In this document: positions 8,312-16,461 of the stretch, in pieces
How positions within the stretch are numbered: the stretch's first letter is position 1
How the letters are laid out: each line of letters starts with the position of its first letter
Assembly: GCF_003352465.1 (NCBI RefSeq)
Contig: NZ_CP031153.1
Coordinates: 4,426,001-4,490,000 of the forward strand
Source of the DNA: Kordia sp. SMS9
Lineage (GTDB): Bacteria; Bacteroidota; Bacteroidia; Flavobacteriales; Flavobacteriaceae
Length of the DNA: 64,000 nt
Direction of reading: 5' to 3'
Notes under the pieces: generated by a model
Seen by the model: only the letters and a program-made list of their open reading frames with translations
Database searches by the model: none
Told to the model about the DNA's origin: nothing
Translations under genes and position numbers: made by a program

Positions 8312-8986
8312 ATGAGTACTTCAAACCCCGCAGCTATTATTGTATTTCGACATGCACATGATCTTCCCACTGATACACAAGCAGCTGAATTAAAAAAGTA
8401 TAATGATGAACATCCAAATGACAAACGAGGTGAAAGTTATTATTATATTCAAGAAGCAAAAACATATAACCTACCAGATCCAGCACAAGGTTCCGTAACA
8501 CTTCCGTGGCAACGTTTATCCCCAGACGGTTTTAATGAAGCTCAAAATATTGCTGCCGATTTACCAAGTTGGATTAGTCAACATTGGGCACCTGTGAATT
8601 TAGTGATTACCAAAGATCCAAGATCAAAAGATCAGACACAAAATCCATTTCAAACTGTCATTCCTTCTGCAGACGCACTTAAAGCTAGTAACAAAGTGGA
8701 AGTTCAATTAAAAGACGATCCAGGTTTTAATAAAGCCAATCTTATTTCAGATGGGCATTCTGCCTTAATTTGTTGGGACAGACAAGGGCTTTGGCAAGAT
8801 GAAGGTGATCCAGCAGGAACGTATATTTTACAGTCACTTGCGAAAGCGAATCCATTGCCAGGAAACATTACACGTCCACATAAAGCAGGTACGTTTTATG
8901 TGTTTACAAATCCAGATACTCATGGTAAATATGACATTAGTCAGTACAATTACAACCATGGACAAGGCTTTGTAAAAGTTGCGTAA
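8312..8986 (+). CDS. histidine-phosphatase-like protein, probably degenerate
   Basis: A 224-residue cytoplasmic protein. IIVFRHAHD near the N-terminus matches the RHG/RHA phosphohistidine motif of the histidine phosphatase superfamily, and LSPDGFNEAQNIAADL matches the helix that follows (compare LSxxGxxxA). In the C-terminal half, the strand that normally ends in the second catalytic His reads SALICWDRQGLW, with no His. Compare WQHTD in the relative encoded at 40271. It may therefore be an inactive or altered member. It lies upstream of, and convergent with, the first LodB/LodA pair, and a strong terminator follows. Confidence 0.6.
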   Translation: MSTSNPAAIIVFRHAHDLPTDTQAAELKKYNDEHPNDKRGESYYYIQEAKTYNLPDPAQGSVTLPWQRLSPDGFNEAQNIAADLPSWISQHWAPVNLVITKDPRSKDQTQNPFQTVIPSADALKASNKVEVQLKDDPGFNKANLISDGHSALICWDRQGLWQDEGDPAGTYILQSLAKANPLPGNITRPHKAGTFYVFTNPDTHGKYDISQYNYNHGQGFVKVA

Positions 8987-9010
8987 CTAAAGTACCTGAA
9001 ACATCTAAAA

Positions 9011-9052
9011 AGAGTAAAAACTATGAAATGATAGTTTTTGCTCTTTTTTTTT
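9011..9052 (+). terminator. strong intrinsic terminator
   Basis: A long stem (AGAG, then AAAAACTAT pairing with ATAGTTTTT and CTCT, one bulged pair) closed by GAAATG and followed by nine T residues. It terminates the 8312 gene just before the convergent LodB-like gene. Confidence 0.85.
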
Positions 9053-9098
9053 GAGGAGTTTTATATAGCGCTACATGCGTTCACTAAAATATAATTAC

Positions 9099-10175
9099 TT
9101 AAAAAAATCGCTTCCAAAAATCTGCATCTTTCCACCGCGTTTCCTGTTGATACAACTGATTTTTAGACTCCAAATACTGTTGAAAAATAGTTTTCATCGC
9201 TTTTCCATACGCTGGAAATACTTCTTCATCAGCTTCTGTAAGCTTTTTTTCAATAGCTTTTGCCGCTCTTGCGGAAGTGTATATCGCGTTGGTAATTCCG
9301 TGTGATGATAGCGGATCAAAACTCATCGCTGCATCTCCAAGTGCGAGCCAATTCACGCCCGAAATTTGATCAGCAACAGAAGAATTGGCATTGCCGCCTT
9401 TGATTTTGATAGCATCATCAGCTACTATAAAATCTTTAAAATAGACGGTTTCCGATAAGACCGATTTCCACCGTGAAACGTCTTTGAGTTGCGATAAAAT
9501 ATTGTGCCCTTTGTATGTGTAAATCGTGCAAATATTCTCCGTTTCGTTCAACGCAGAAACAATGCCCCAACCTTGTTTGAAGCTTTCCACATACACTTCA
9601 TGCGTCAATTTTGGATGTTTGAGTTTCGGCACATGACAACTTAGCGCGACCAATTCGTCAAAGATTTTACTTTCAACCTTTAATTTCTGCAACACCGCAC
9701 GATTTCTTCCAGTAGCATCCACCAAAATCTTTCCTTGCACAATTTTAATCCCTTCGTTTTTTGCCAACACTATGGTATTCCCATGTTCTTCATGAATAAC
9801 ATCAAACCCATGATCATACGAAATCATATCATCTCGTATCAAATCTCGCATGCGTTCTAACGTTTGATGCTTGTTAATTTTCAACCCGTTTTTATACGGA
9901 TTGTGATGGTAAAAATTGATATCTGTCACACGCGCACTTCCCCACATGGAATGATATCCGTAGGTTTTCCGATAAGCATTTTCTTCAAAAACAGACAACA
10001 AATCCAGCTCATGCAACAATGGCAATACCGATGGCGGCAAGGTTTCTCCTAAGGCAAAAGGTGGCTTCTCTCCTTTTCTATGCAACAGCGCAAACGAGAT
10101 TCCTTTGCGTTGCAAAAGCACTGCCAGCGTTACGCCAGCAATGCCATTGCCTATAATAATTACTTCTTTTTTCAT
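9099..10175 (-). CDS. LodB-like FAD-dependent oxidoreductase
   Basis: A 358-residue flavoprotein of the tryptophan-halogenase/geranylgeranyl-reductase-like group. The N-terminal dinucleotide motif is IIIGNGIAGVTLAVLLQRKG. GETLPPSVLPLL is the family's second motif, and LALGDAAMSFDPLSSHGITNA is the C-terminal GD motif binding FAD. LodB-type flavoproteins are required for forming the cysteine tryptophylquinone (CTQ) of LodA oxidases. The LodA-like gene lies directly upstream on the same strand (10489-12603), supporting this role. The 313-nt gap with REP-like repeats between them is unusual for a coupled pair. Confidence 0.85.
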   Translation of the reverse strand: MKKEVIIIGNGIAGVTLAVLLQRKGISFALLHRKGEKPPFALGETLPPSVLPLLHELDLLSVFEENAYRKTYGYHSMWGSARVTDINFYHHNPYKNGLKINKHQTLERMRDLIRDDMISYDHGFDVIHEEHGNTIVLAKNEGIKIVQGKILVDATGRNRAVLQKLKVESKIFDELVALSCHVPKLKHPKLTHEVYVESFKQGWGIVSALNETENICTIYTYKGHNILSQLKDVSRWKSVLSETVYFKDFIVADDAIKIKGGNANSSVADQISGVNWLALGDAAMSFDPLSSHGITNAIYTSARAAKAIEKKLTEADEEVFPAYGKAMKTIFQQYLESKNQLYQQETRWKDADFWKRFF

Positions 10176-10488
10176 GTAATGTTGTGATGTAACATCTATC
10201 GTTTTTAGTATTCAAATTTATTTCAGAGTACTTCTCGATACAACTTGAAACAAGTTCAAGACATCTAAGTGACGCTTTTTACAGCTTCTAACAATCTGTG
10301 ACTTCTACTAATAAATCGTTTCTTGACAGACAGATTACCACGTCGTAAACTCCTCGTAATGACGTATCAAAATATTAGATGTATGATTTAAAAATCTAAA
10401 AGTGAAACAAGTCTAACATTCTAAAAGGCAAAGCCGAGTCTAAAAGCGTTCACACTGAGCCTGTCGAAGTGAAGCGCATCTAAAAAAC
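10176..10488. other. intergenic spacer with REP-like palindromic fragments
   Basis: No ORF is supported. Two fragments resemble dispersed intergenic repeats of Bacteroidetes: a stretch at 10326-10367 ending in CTCCTCGTAATGACG, and CACTGAGCCTGTCGAAGTG at 10453-10471. These separate the LodA-like and LodB-like genes. No clear terminator or promoter could be assigned. Confidence 0.5.
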
Positions 10489-12603
10489 CTACTTCTTCAT
10501 ATCTTTTGAATCATACGCTACGTACACCAAGTTTGGAATACCTTCAATGTCTTCTTCTAATTTTCTTCCTGTAACAACGCCAATATCTTTCCATTGATAT
10601 ACCATATTGATCAATCCGTTCATATAACCGCCTTCTGCGTGATAGCCAATAAATCCTGTATCGGCAGTGTGTAACCACGCCAAACGATTGGCATAAATAT
10701 TACGTTTCGTATCTGGTAAAATCTTCGGATCTTTTAGTTTCTCATAACTTGACGCAGGTAATACAAATACAGGTAAATTTGCTGCCCACCACGATGGTAC
10801 TGGATATTGTTCTTCTACATAGACTGCCTGACAACTTCCTGCATCCGATTGCCACGGAATTCCCATCCATTTGGTCATATCGCCTGGCGTTACTTTCCAA
10901 AACCAAGCGTTTTCACTGTTTGGTAACATCGAATTACGAACATCATCAGCATCCATTGAGAAGCCAAAATCGTTATAAAAAATACGTTCTTGCTCTTCTT
11001 TAGAAGCTACATTGAGTCGTACTTCACGCAAACCATACGCGCCAATTTTATTTTGAGTATTGTCTACGATAAATTGATAGGTTTCTGCATTTTCAGCGTA
11101 GAGTTGCTTGTGACGCATTGGCCATGTCAATTCCACACCTGGATGGAATCCGCCACCATATAAGGTTTCTAAAACGGCTCTCGTCATCAATAATGGTTTG
11201 CGTTTTTCATCTTCCGCAGATTTTAGAAATTGATTGCGATAAAATGCGCCCATTTCGTCCATATCTTTGAAATTGAAACTTTCTGGAGAATAAAAATTAC
11301 CATCGCGCCATTGTCTAAGTTGCTCGTAAATCATTGGTGGAATGGCAAACCATTGTGCGGGACTTCCCGGATAATCAATGGCGTCACCAGGATAGTATGG
11401 TAATTTTAATTCATCTGTGCCACTACCACGATTGACTAAATCTGTTTTGTTTTTACTTGGGATGATTGGTTCGTTAGACATATTGTACGCAGGATTACGG
11501 AACATCTTAAAAATACGTTCACGTACGGCATCAGCTTCTGCTTTTGGTTCTTTTTTGTAAATGTATTTGAATTCATCGTTGGCGATCAGTTCGTCTATTG
11601 TTTCTTTGAACGATGGCGCTAAAAAGTCACCCAAGTTTACCCATTGCATTCTGTACAAACGATACATCATTGGAAAAACGGTTGCCAATTCTGGAATGTG
11701 TGATTCGTTTGCTGCTCCTGTGATCAAATCGAACATGGTAGAAAGCGGTTGAATTTGCGGCGCGTAATCTGGTGGAGCCGAAGCAACCCAAGCGGCAGAT
11801 TTTGCATCGTCAAGTTTGTATTCTTCTCCAGAATCTTTTCTGCGAATGTTTGCCGTAATGCGTCCATCACAAATATCATCATACCAATTGGAATTATCGG
11901 CAAAGTCTGTGTTTAAGTCTGAAGGATTCAACGCTGCTGAAATTCCGTCAGCTCCATAGAAAATTAATGTTCCGTCATCATCGTATTCAGCCGTTCCTAA
12001 ATTTACTTCTTTCGCATCTACATTCATACGCTTTGCCAACATGCTAAAGCCTTTTTTAGACATTTTGGAAGAAGGAAATTCTCCTTTAATTTCTTTTCGC
12101 TTCTGGTTTTCGTCAACGCTCACCATTCCTGGATGATTGACCAAATCTTTTCGATAGTCATAGCCATCTTCTACACGCAATCCTTGGTTCAATACATTCG
12201 GGTTTCTATAAGCAGCACTAATGCCTGGTGCCAGTTTGTCTTTTGCAAAATTTGGCGATAAGTTTTGGTGATCTTCAATCATGATAGATAAATCCAAACT
12301 GTTATTAAAGTCATACCAAAACGGTTTCTTATTTGCCACTTCTACCGACCATTCAATGTCGTATTCACGTGCATCAATTTGTCGTACAGGATTTCCGTGA
12401 TCGTCACATTCATAAATGTAAAAACGCTGTGCTTGCTTCTTTAAGCGTCCGTCATCGGTTAAATAATTTTCATCAGTATTATACATATTTCTCCAAGGAA
12501 CTTCTGGGCTAAAAATCACTTGATCTTTTGTTGCAGGACCATTTCCAAGTCGCGCAATTCCGATAGACGGATAGATTCTAAATTTTGGGTTTTCGTGTGC
12601 CAT
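10489..12603 (-). CDS. LodA/GoxA-family CTQ-dependent amino-acid oxidase
   Basis: A 704-residue protein. The N-terminus (FRIYPSIGIARLGNGP) is the LodA-family hallmark. The region around PWQSDAGSC carries Cys591, which matches the Cys of the CTQ cofactor, with the family Asp four residues before it. Downstream Trp residues conserved with the second copy are Trp606 (SWWAANLP) and Trp643 (LAWLHTAD); one should be the quinone Trp, and the latter fits the expected spacing better. Family members oxidise lysine or glycine and release hydrogen peroxide and ammonia, often as antimicrobial secreted enzymes. There is no signal peptide, as in LodA. Substrate undetermined. Confidence 0.88.
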   Translation of the reverse strand: MAHENPKFRIYPSIGIARLGNGPATKDQVIFSPEVPWRNMYNTDENYLTDDGRLKKQAQRFYIYECDDHGNPVRQIDAREYDIEWSVEVANKKPFWYDFNNSLDLSIMIEDHQNLSPNFAKDKLAPGISAAYRNPNVLNQGLRVEDGYDYRKDLVNHPGMVSVDENQKRKEIKGEFPSSKMSKKGFSMLAKRMNVDAKEVNLGTAEYDDDGTLIFYGADGISAALNPSDLNTDFADNSNWYDDICDGRITANIRRKDSGEEYKLDDAKSAAWVASAPPDYAPQIQPLSTMFDLITGAANESHIPELATVFPMMYRLYRMQWVNLGDFLAPSFKETIDELIANDEFKYIYKKEPKAEADAVRERIFKMFRNPAYNMSNEPIIPSKNKTDLVNRGSGTDELKLPYYPGDAIDYPGSPAQWFAIPPMIYEQLRQWRDGNFYSPESFNFKDMDEMGAFYRNQFLKSAEDEKRKPLLMTRAVLETLYGGGFHPGVELTWPMRHKQLYAENAETYQFIVDNTQNKIGAYGLREVRLNVASKEEQERIFYNDFGFSMDADDVRNSMLPNSENAWFWKVTPGDMTKWMGIPWQSDAGSCQAVYVEEQYPVPSWWAANLPVFVLPASSYEKLKDPKILPDTKRNIYANRLAWLHTADTGFIGYHAEGGYMNGLINMVYQWKDIGVVTGRKLEEDIEGIPNLVYVAYDSKDMKK

Positions 12604-12970
12604 CTGATTAATTTTTAAGGTTGCCTAAAGATAGGATTGGTACGTTTTTTATACTAGCGTGTTTTTACGTGATTTTTAGAATCAGGTAAGAGTTATTGGT
12701 TAAAGTTTGGGTCTAAAAATAGCATTCAATCTAACATCATAAATACAATATGTAGTTGTTAACTAGAGTATTAAGTCTACTTTATGAACCTAATCACTTA
12801 GAAATAACATTTAAAAAATTTATTATGCTTAAAAGTAAAGGCTAGAAGAAGAATGTAAAAAAAGAACCGATGAAAACGGCAAAATAAAAGAAAGTAGAGA
12901 AAAAGGCTTAGTAGTGTGGTTTTCATTCAATTTCTAAAAGAAAAAATTACAACTCTTGAAAACTCTGTAG
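12604..12970. other. intergenic region with possible small coding remnant
   Basis: No ATG-initiated gene is supported. On the plus strand, 12842-12937 is an open run of 31 codons ending in TAA (ECKKRTDENGKIKESREKG, then a hydrophobic end). It is preceded by a stop and lacks a start, so it may be the tail of a decayed gene. The rest is AT-rich spacer between two minus-strand genes and should hold the LodA-like promoter. Confidence 0.3.
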
Positions 12971-14110
12971 TTACACATTCGTTAGCACCCAAAGTTCAAC
13001 AGACTCATCCGCACGCCAATGTTGATCTCGCTTTGTGTTTTTGGAAGCTGATTTGACCGATTTTTTAAAACACTTTTCCAATTGAAATCTTCCGCCTTCC
13101 GCCAATTCTTTTTCTATGGGATGTGCATTTGCTGCATTTGTTAGTTGTCCTAAATTTGAAAAAATCAAGACTAATTTTCCATCTGGCAACAACATTTTTT
13201 TTGCTTCCTTGAAGAAATCAGGAAATAAATTTTTAGGATAATAAAGGGCTTCATCAAGTGTATTTATCTCTTTTGTTGTTGGCAACCACGGCGGATTGAA
13301 CACAATGAGTTCTGTCGGTTTCTCCCATTTCCCAAAAAGGTTTCCAAAGTCAACTTCAATTTTTCGCGACAGTTTTGTGGTTCCCATAAATTCCTTTAAA
13401 CCAATAATGGCATTCGGGTTTGTATCGGTTCCAAATACTTTTTGAAAACCGTGTTTTATGAGTTGAAACGAAAGGATTCCACTTCCAAATCCAACATCAA
13501 TGGCTGTTTTTTTAGCGCCTTTGTAACGCTTCAACCAATTGTCAAAAAGTTCTAAATGTTCAAAACGCGTTGGAAAATATACTCCATAATATGGATGCAA
13601 TTTATTTCGAAGTACCGGAATAGAAATTCCTTTTTGATACCATTGCCAAGCACTATTTAACCCTTGAATTTGTGATAATGGCAAAAAGAAGTTTTTATTT
13701 TCTGGATACAACTTTTCTAACCAACCGATGACAGGCGATTTTTTTACGACTAGTTTATGATTGGTAATTTCTATCAAAATTAAGTTTGAAAGTCTGTGAT
13801 ATACAGAACGATACTTGCGCTGCTCCAAAAACGTTCCGTTCAACATTTTTTTCTTCAAGTATATATGCAGCGCTTTCAATAAGTCAAGTCCATTTGAATA
13901 AAATTCTGTAATCAATACATGTTTTCCCGATTCTAGAACTTTAATTGTGCCTTTAATATCCATTCCACGATAAAACAGTGCGATTTCTATTTCTGGAATA
14001 ACTGGAGTAGGTTTATTTGAAATAAGTACAGCATCCATAGAACAGTTGATTTCGTGTGAAGGTAGGCAATCCTTTTGGCTAATTACTACGATGTATGAAT
14101 TATATCTCAA
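12971..14110 (-). CDS. class I SAM-dependent methyltransferase (MTS/HemK-like)
   Basis: A 379-residue protein. The C-terminal half holds the methyltransferase core: motif I AIDVGFGSGILSFQLIKHG, acidic post-I FGTDTNPNAI, and motif IV LIVFNPPWLPT, the NPPW signature of N6-adenine/N5-glutamine and MTS-type methyltransferases. It is followed by LLPDGKLVLIFSNLG. The N-terminal 180 residues are family-specific and may bind the substrate. Related proteins methylate glutamine of release factors, rRNA guanine or small molecules; the substrate here cannot be read from sequence. A start at the internal Met (MDAVLISNK, residue 25) is also possible. Confidence 0.8.
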   Translation of the reverse strand: MRYNSYIVVISQKDCLPSHEINCSMDAVLISNKPTPVIPEIEIALFYRGMDIKGTIKVLESGKHVLITEFYSNGLDLLKALHIYLKKKMLNGTFLEQRKYRSVYHRLSNLILIEITNHKLVVKKSPVIGWLEKLYPENKNFFLPLSQIQGLNSAWQWYQKGISIPVLRNKLHPYYGVYFPTRFEHLELFDNWLKRYKGAKKTAIDVGFGSGILSFQLIKHGFQKVFGTDTNPNAIIGLKEFMGTTKLSRKIEVDFGNLFGKWEKPTELIVFNPPWLPTTKEINTLDEALYYPKNLFPDFFKEAKKMLLPDGKLVLIFSNLGQLTNAANAHPIEKELAEGGRFQLEKCFKKSVKSASKNTKRDQHWRADESVELWVLTNV

Positions 14111-14150
14111 GCTATTTTTCTTAATATTTTCTAAAAAAGATTGTTTACAA

Positions 14151-14162
14151 TTGATATATCAA
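14151..14162. promoter_or_regulatory. perfect 12-bp palindrome, candidate MarR operator
   Basis: TTGATATATCAA lies 25 bp upstream of the marR-like start codon and 40 bp upstream of the divergent methyltransferase start. MarR proteins often repress their own divergent promoter through such dyads; assignment here rests on position only. Confidence 0.4.
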
Positions 14163-14187
14163 CTATTATTGTGTCAAATAATTAAAT

Positions 14188-14622
14188 ATGAATCTAAAAT
14201 CTCCTGCTGAAACTATTTTTTACACAATAGAATCCACGATCAAAGAATACCGAAAGTCATCGCAAAAAAAACTTTCTAACGAAGTAAGTGACATGACGAT
14301 TGATCAAGGAATGATTTTGGCTTTTTTAGATCAATATCCTGAGAAAACTCAGAAAGAAATTGCCTCCATGGCCTTTAAAGACAATGCTTCTATGACTAGA
14401 ATGTTGGACTTAATGGAGAAAAAAAAGTATTTAAAAAGATCGATCAACCCAGAAAATAGGAGAAGATATAAGATTGAAATTACCGCCAAAGGAAAGCGAG
14501 TTTTAAAAACCTTAGCGCCAATTATCACAAATAATCGTGAAAAAGCACTCAACGGAATTTCAGCAGAAGAGCTTCAACAAGTGGAAACCATTCTCTTGAA
14601 AATTAAATCAAATTGCAATTAA
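14188..14622 (+). CDS. MarR-family transcriptional regulator
   Basis: A 144-residue winged-helix regulator: N-terminal dimerisation helix, then TIDQGMILAFLDQYPEKTQKEIASMAFKDNASMTRMLDLMEKKKYLKRS (helix-turn-helix and recognition helix) and wing PENRRRYKIEITAKGKRVL. Length and motif order match MarR. It sits 37 nt upstream of an S41 protease on the same strand, so the two are probably co-transcribed, and it may sense a small ligand. A palindrome in its promoter suggests autoregulation. Confidence 0.9.
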   Translation: MNLKSPAETIFYTIESTIKEYRKSSQKKLSNEVSDMTIDQGMILAFLDQYPEKTQKEIASMAFKDNASMTRMLDLMEKKKYLKRSINPENRRRYKIEITAKGKRVLKTLAPIITNNREKALNGISAEELQQVETILLKIKSNCN

Positions 14623-14659
14623 CATACGCGTCATTCATACATTATCAAAAAACGAAAAC

Positions 14660-15994
14660 ATGAAAAAAATCACCTTACAAATAATTATTGCTTGCTGCTT
14701 CCTCTTTTGGTCAACCAGCAGCCTGAAAGCTCAAAACAAACAAGTCAATGTAACGCAAACACAAATCAGTACTGTTATTGATTCGGTTGTTCGCATTTTA
14801 GATGTAAATTATATTTTTCCCGAAGTTGCCACAAAAATGAACGCAAAAATTCAAGAGAATTTTAAAAAAGGAACGTATAAAAAAATCAAAGATCCACAAC
14901 TATTAGCTTCTACCCTAACCGAAGATTTACAAGCCATTAGCAAGGATAAACACTTGCGCGTTATGTACAATCCGCAACAAATTGCTGCACAAGAACGTGT
15001 AGTTACAACAGAAGATAGTTTGGCGTATGTTGCAGATTATGTAAACCAAATGAAGTATCAAAACTTTGGTTTTAAAGAAGTTAAAATTCTCGATGGTAAT
15101 ATTGGGTATTTGGATTTACGCGGTTTTATGGACACGGAATACGCGAGTGAAACTGCCGTTGCTGCTATGAATTTTCTCAGCAGTGCCGAAGTGATTATTA
15201 TTGACTTACGTCAGAATGGTGGTGGATCGCCAAGCATGATTCAGTTAATTACCAGCTATTTATATCCTGCTCGACGCATTCATTTGAATAACTTTTACAA
15301 CCGATCCGCAGACGTTAGCACACAAACATGGACGTTGCCGCATGTGCCTGGGAAACGAAATCCTGATGCGAAAGTATTTGTGTTAACAAGCAGCAGTACT
15401 TTTTCGGCTGCGGAAGAATTCTCCTATAATTTGAAACATTTAGAACGTGCTACGTTAATCGGAGAAACTACAGGCGGCGGCGCGCATCCTGGTGGAACCA
15501 TCAATGCTGCAGAAGGTTTTATGGTATGGACACCCACGGGAAGAGCCATCAATCCGATAACGAATACCAATTGGGAAGGCACTGGTGTAGAACCGCATGT
15601 AAAAGTAACAGCGGACAAAGCCTTGGAAGTTGCCGAAATGAAAGCCTTGGAATATTTGGCAGCGAAAGCTACGGATGAAGCTTTAAAGTTTCGATACAAT
15701 TGGGCGTTGACCAACAAAAAAGCCATGTCGAATCCGATGACTGTAAAGGAATCTGTATTAAAATCATACATAGGCACGTATGAAGTTCGCAACATTACGA
15801 TGGAAAACGGACAACTCATCTACCAACGAGAAAACCGCGGAAAACACACATTAGTGCCTGTAAGCGAAAACGAATTCATGGTAGGAAACATTTCTTTTTT
15901 TAGAATCCGATTTGTAAAAGAAAACAACAAAATCGTCGCGCTAGAAGGCTTGTATGACGACGGACGCACTGATAAAAACTTAAAAACCGACTAA
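14660..15994 (+). CDS. secreted S41-family (IRBP/Tsp-like) serine peptidase
   Basis: A 444-residue protein with a signal peptide (about residues 1-25, ending LKAQ). An N-terminal helical Peptidase_S41_N/IRBP-like bundle (VVRILDVNYIFPEVATKMNAKI) precedes the catalytic domain: GNIGYLDLRGFMD, VIIIDLRQNGGGSPSMI, then VFVLTSSSTFSAAEEFSYNLKHL, which holds the nucleophile Ser, and LIGETTGGGAHPGG. The C-terminal 100 residues form a separate beta-rich module (SYIGTYEVRNITMENGQLIY), common in Bacteroidetes family members. No PDZ domain is evident. It probably acts in the periplasm or outside the cell. Confidence 0.88.
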   Translation: MKKITLQIIIACCFLFWSTSSLKAQNKQVNVTQTQISTVIDSVVRILDVNYIFPEVATKMNAKIQENFKKGTYKKIKDPQLLASTLTEDLQAISKDKHLRVMYNPQQIAAQERVVTTEDSLAYVADYVNQMKYQNFGFKEVKILDGNIGYLDLRGFMDTEYASETAVAAMNFLSSAEVIIIDLRQNGGGSPSMIQLITSYLYPARRIHLNNFYNRSADVSTQTWTLPHVPGKRNPDAKVFVLTSSSTFSAAEEFSYNLKHLERATLIGETTGGGAHPGGTINAAEGFMVWTPTGRAINPITNTNWEGTGVEPHVKVTADKALEVAEMKALEYLAAKATDEALKFRYNWALTNKKAMSNPMTVKESVLKSYIGTYEVRNITMENGQLIYQRENRGKHTLVPVSENEFMVGNISFFRIRFVKENNKIVALEGLYDDGRTDKNLKTD

Positions 15995-16018
15995 ACCCTA
16001 ATCAACCTAAAATTGAAA

Positions 16019-16049
16019 AGAGAATCTTGTTATGAGGTTCTCTTTTTTT
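16019..16049 (+). terminator. intrinsic terminator after S41 gene
   Basis: AGAGAATC pairs with GGTTCTCT (one G-T wobble) around a nine-base loop, followed by seven T residues. It lies 25 nt after the stop codon. Confidence 0.8.
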
Positions 16050-16131
16050 GGTTTTAGGTGATTTCTTAGGATGATTACGGGAAACCGCAATTATAATACT
16101 AATGATTCATTATATTAATGATTATAAAACA

Positions 16132-16164
16132 ATTTTTAAGGCAATGATAACCCTGCGTAACCCA
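16132..16164 (+). repeat. left end of IS1595-type element: target duplication plus terminal inverted repeat
   Basis: The 8-bp direct repeat ATTTTTAA (16132-16139) is followed by a 25-bp terminal repeat (16140-16164) that begins GGCAATGATAACCCTG. The exact reverse complement lies at 18985-19009, and the same 8-bp sequence follows it. Confidence 0.93.
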
Positions 16165-16174
16165 CTTAAAAAAA

Positions 16175-16381
16175 TCAATAGTGTTTCACTTTGAAGATTT
16201 TGTACTCCTTGTAAACAATCGGATATTCTTTTTTTCTTACTAAAGTGTTGTACTTTGGAAAGTCTTTCCCATCCATAAACTCACAAACCTTTTTAAGATT
16301 CCCGAAAGTAGAAATAACTTCGCAATTTTGTAACAAAACGAAAAATTTTCTGTCTTTTATCTGTTCTTTATATGTAGGCAT
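16175..16381 (-). CDS. small passenger protein at the left end of the IS
   Basis: A 68-residue protein of unknown function, basic and helical/beta mixed (KFFVLLQNCEVISTFGNLKKVCEFMDG, EYPIVYKEYKIFKVKHY). Its stop lies only 10 bp inside the left terminal repeat. It is divergent from the transposase, with 80 bp between the starts. A TATATTTG -7-like box on the minus strand (16386-16393) lies immediately before its start. The FGNLKKVCEFM part resembles short helix-turn-helix-like segments. Being inside the element ends, it moves with the IS. Confidence 0.55.
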   Translation of the reverse strand: MPTYKEQIKDRKFFVLLQNCEVISTFGNLKKVCEFMDGKDFPKYNTLVRKKEYPIVYKEYKIFKVKHY

Positions 16382-16395
16382 TGAACAAATATACT

Positions 16396-16443
16396 AATAT
16401 TTTCGAATAAAGTTGTATATATCAATATTTTCGAGTATATTTG
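16396..16443 (+). promoter_or_regulatory. divergent promoter with an 11-bp direct repeat, transposase side
   Basis: The -33-like TTG at 16413-16415 and TATATTTG at 16436-16443 are 20 nt apart and precede the transposase ATG by 18 nt. AATATTTTCGA occurs twice (16396-16406 and 16424-16434, 28 bp apart) across both divergent promoters. This suggests binding of a regulator, possibly an IS-encoded one. Confidence 0.5.
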
Positions 16444-16461
16444 TATTGTAAATATTGAACT

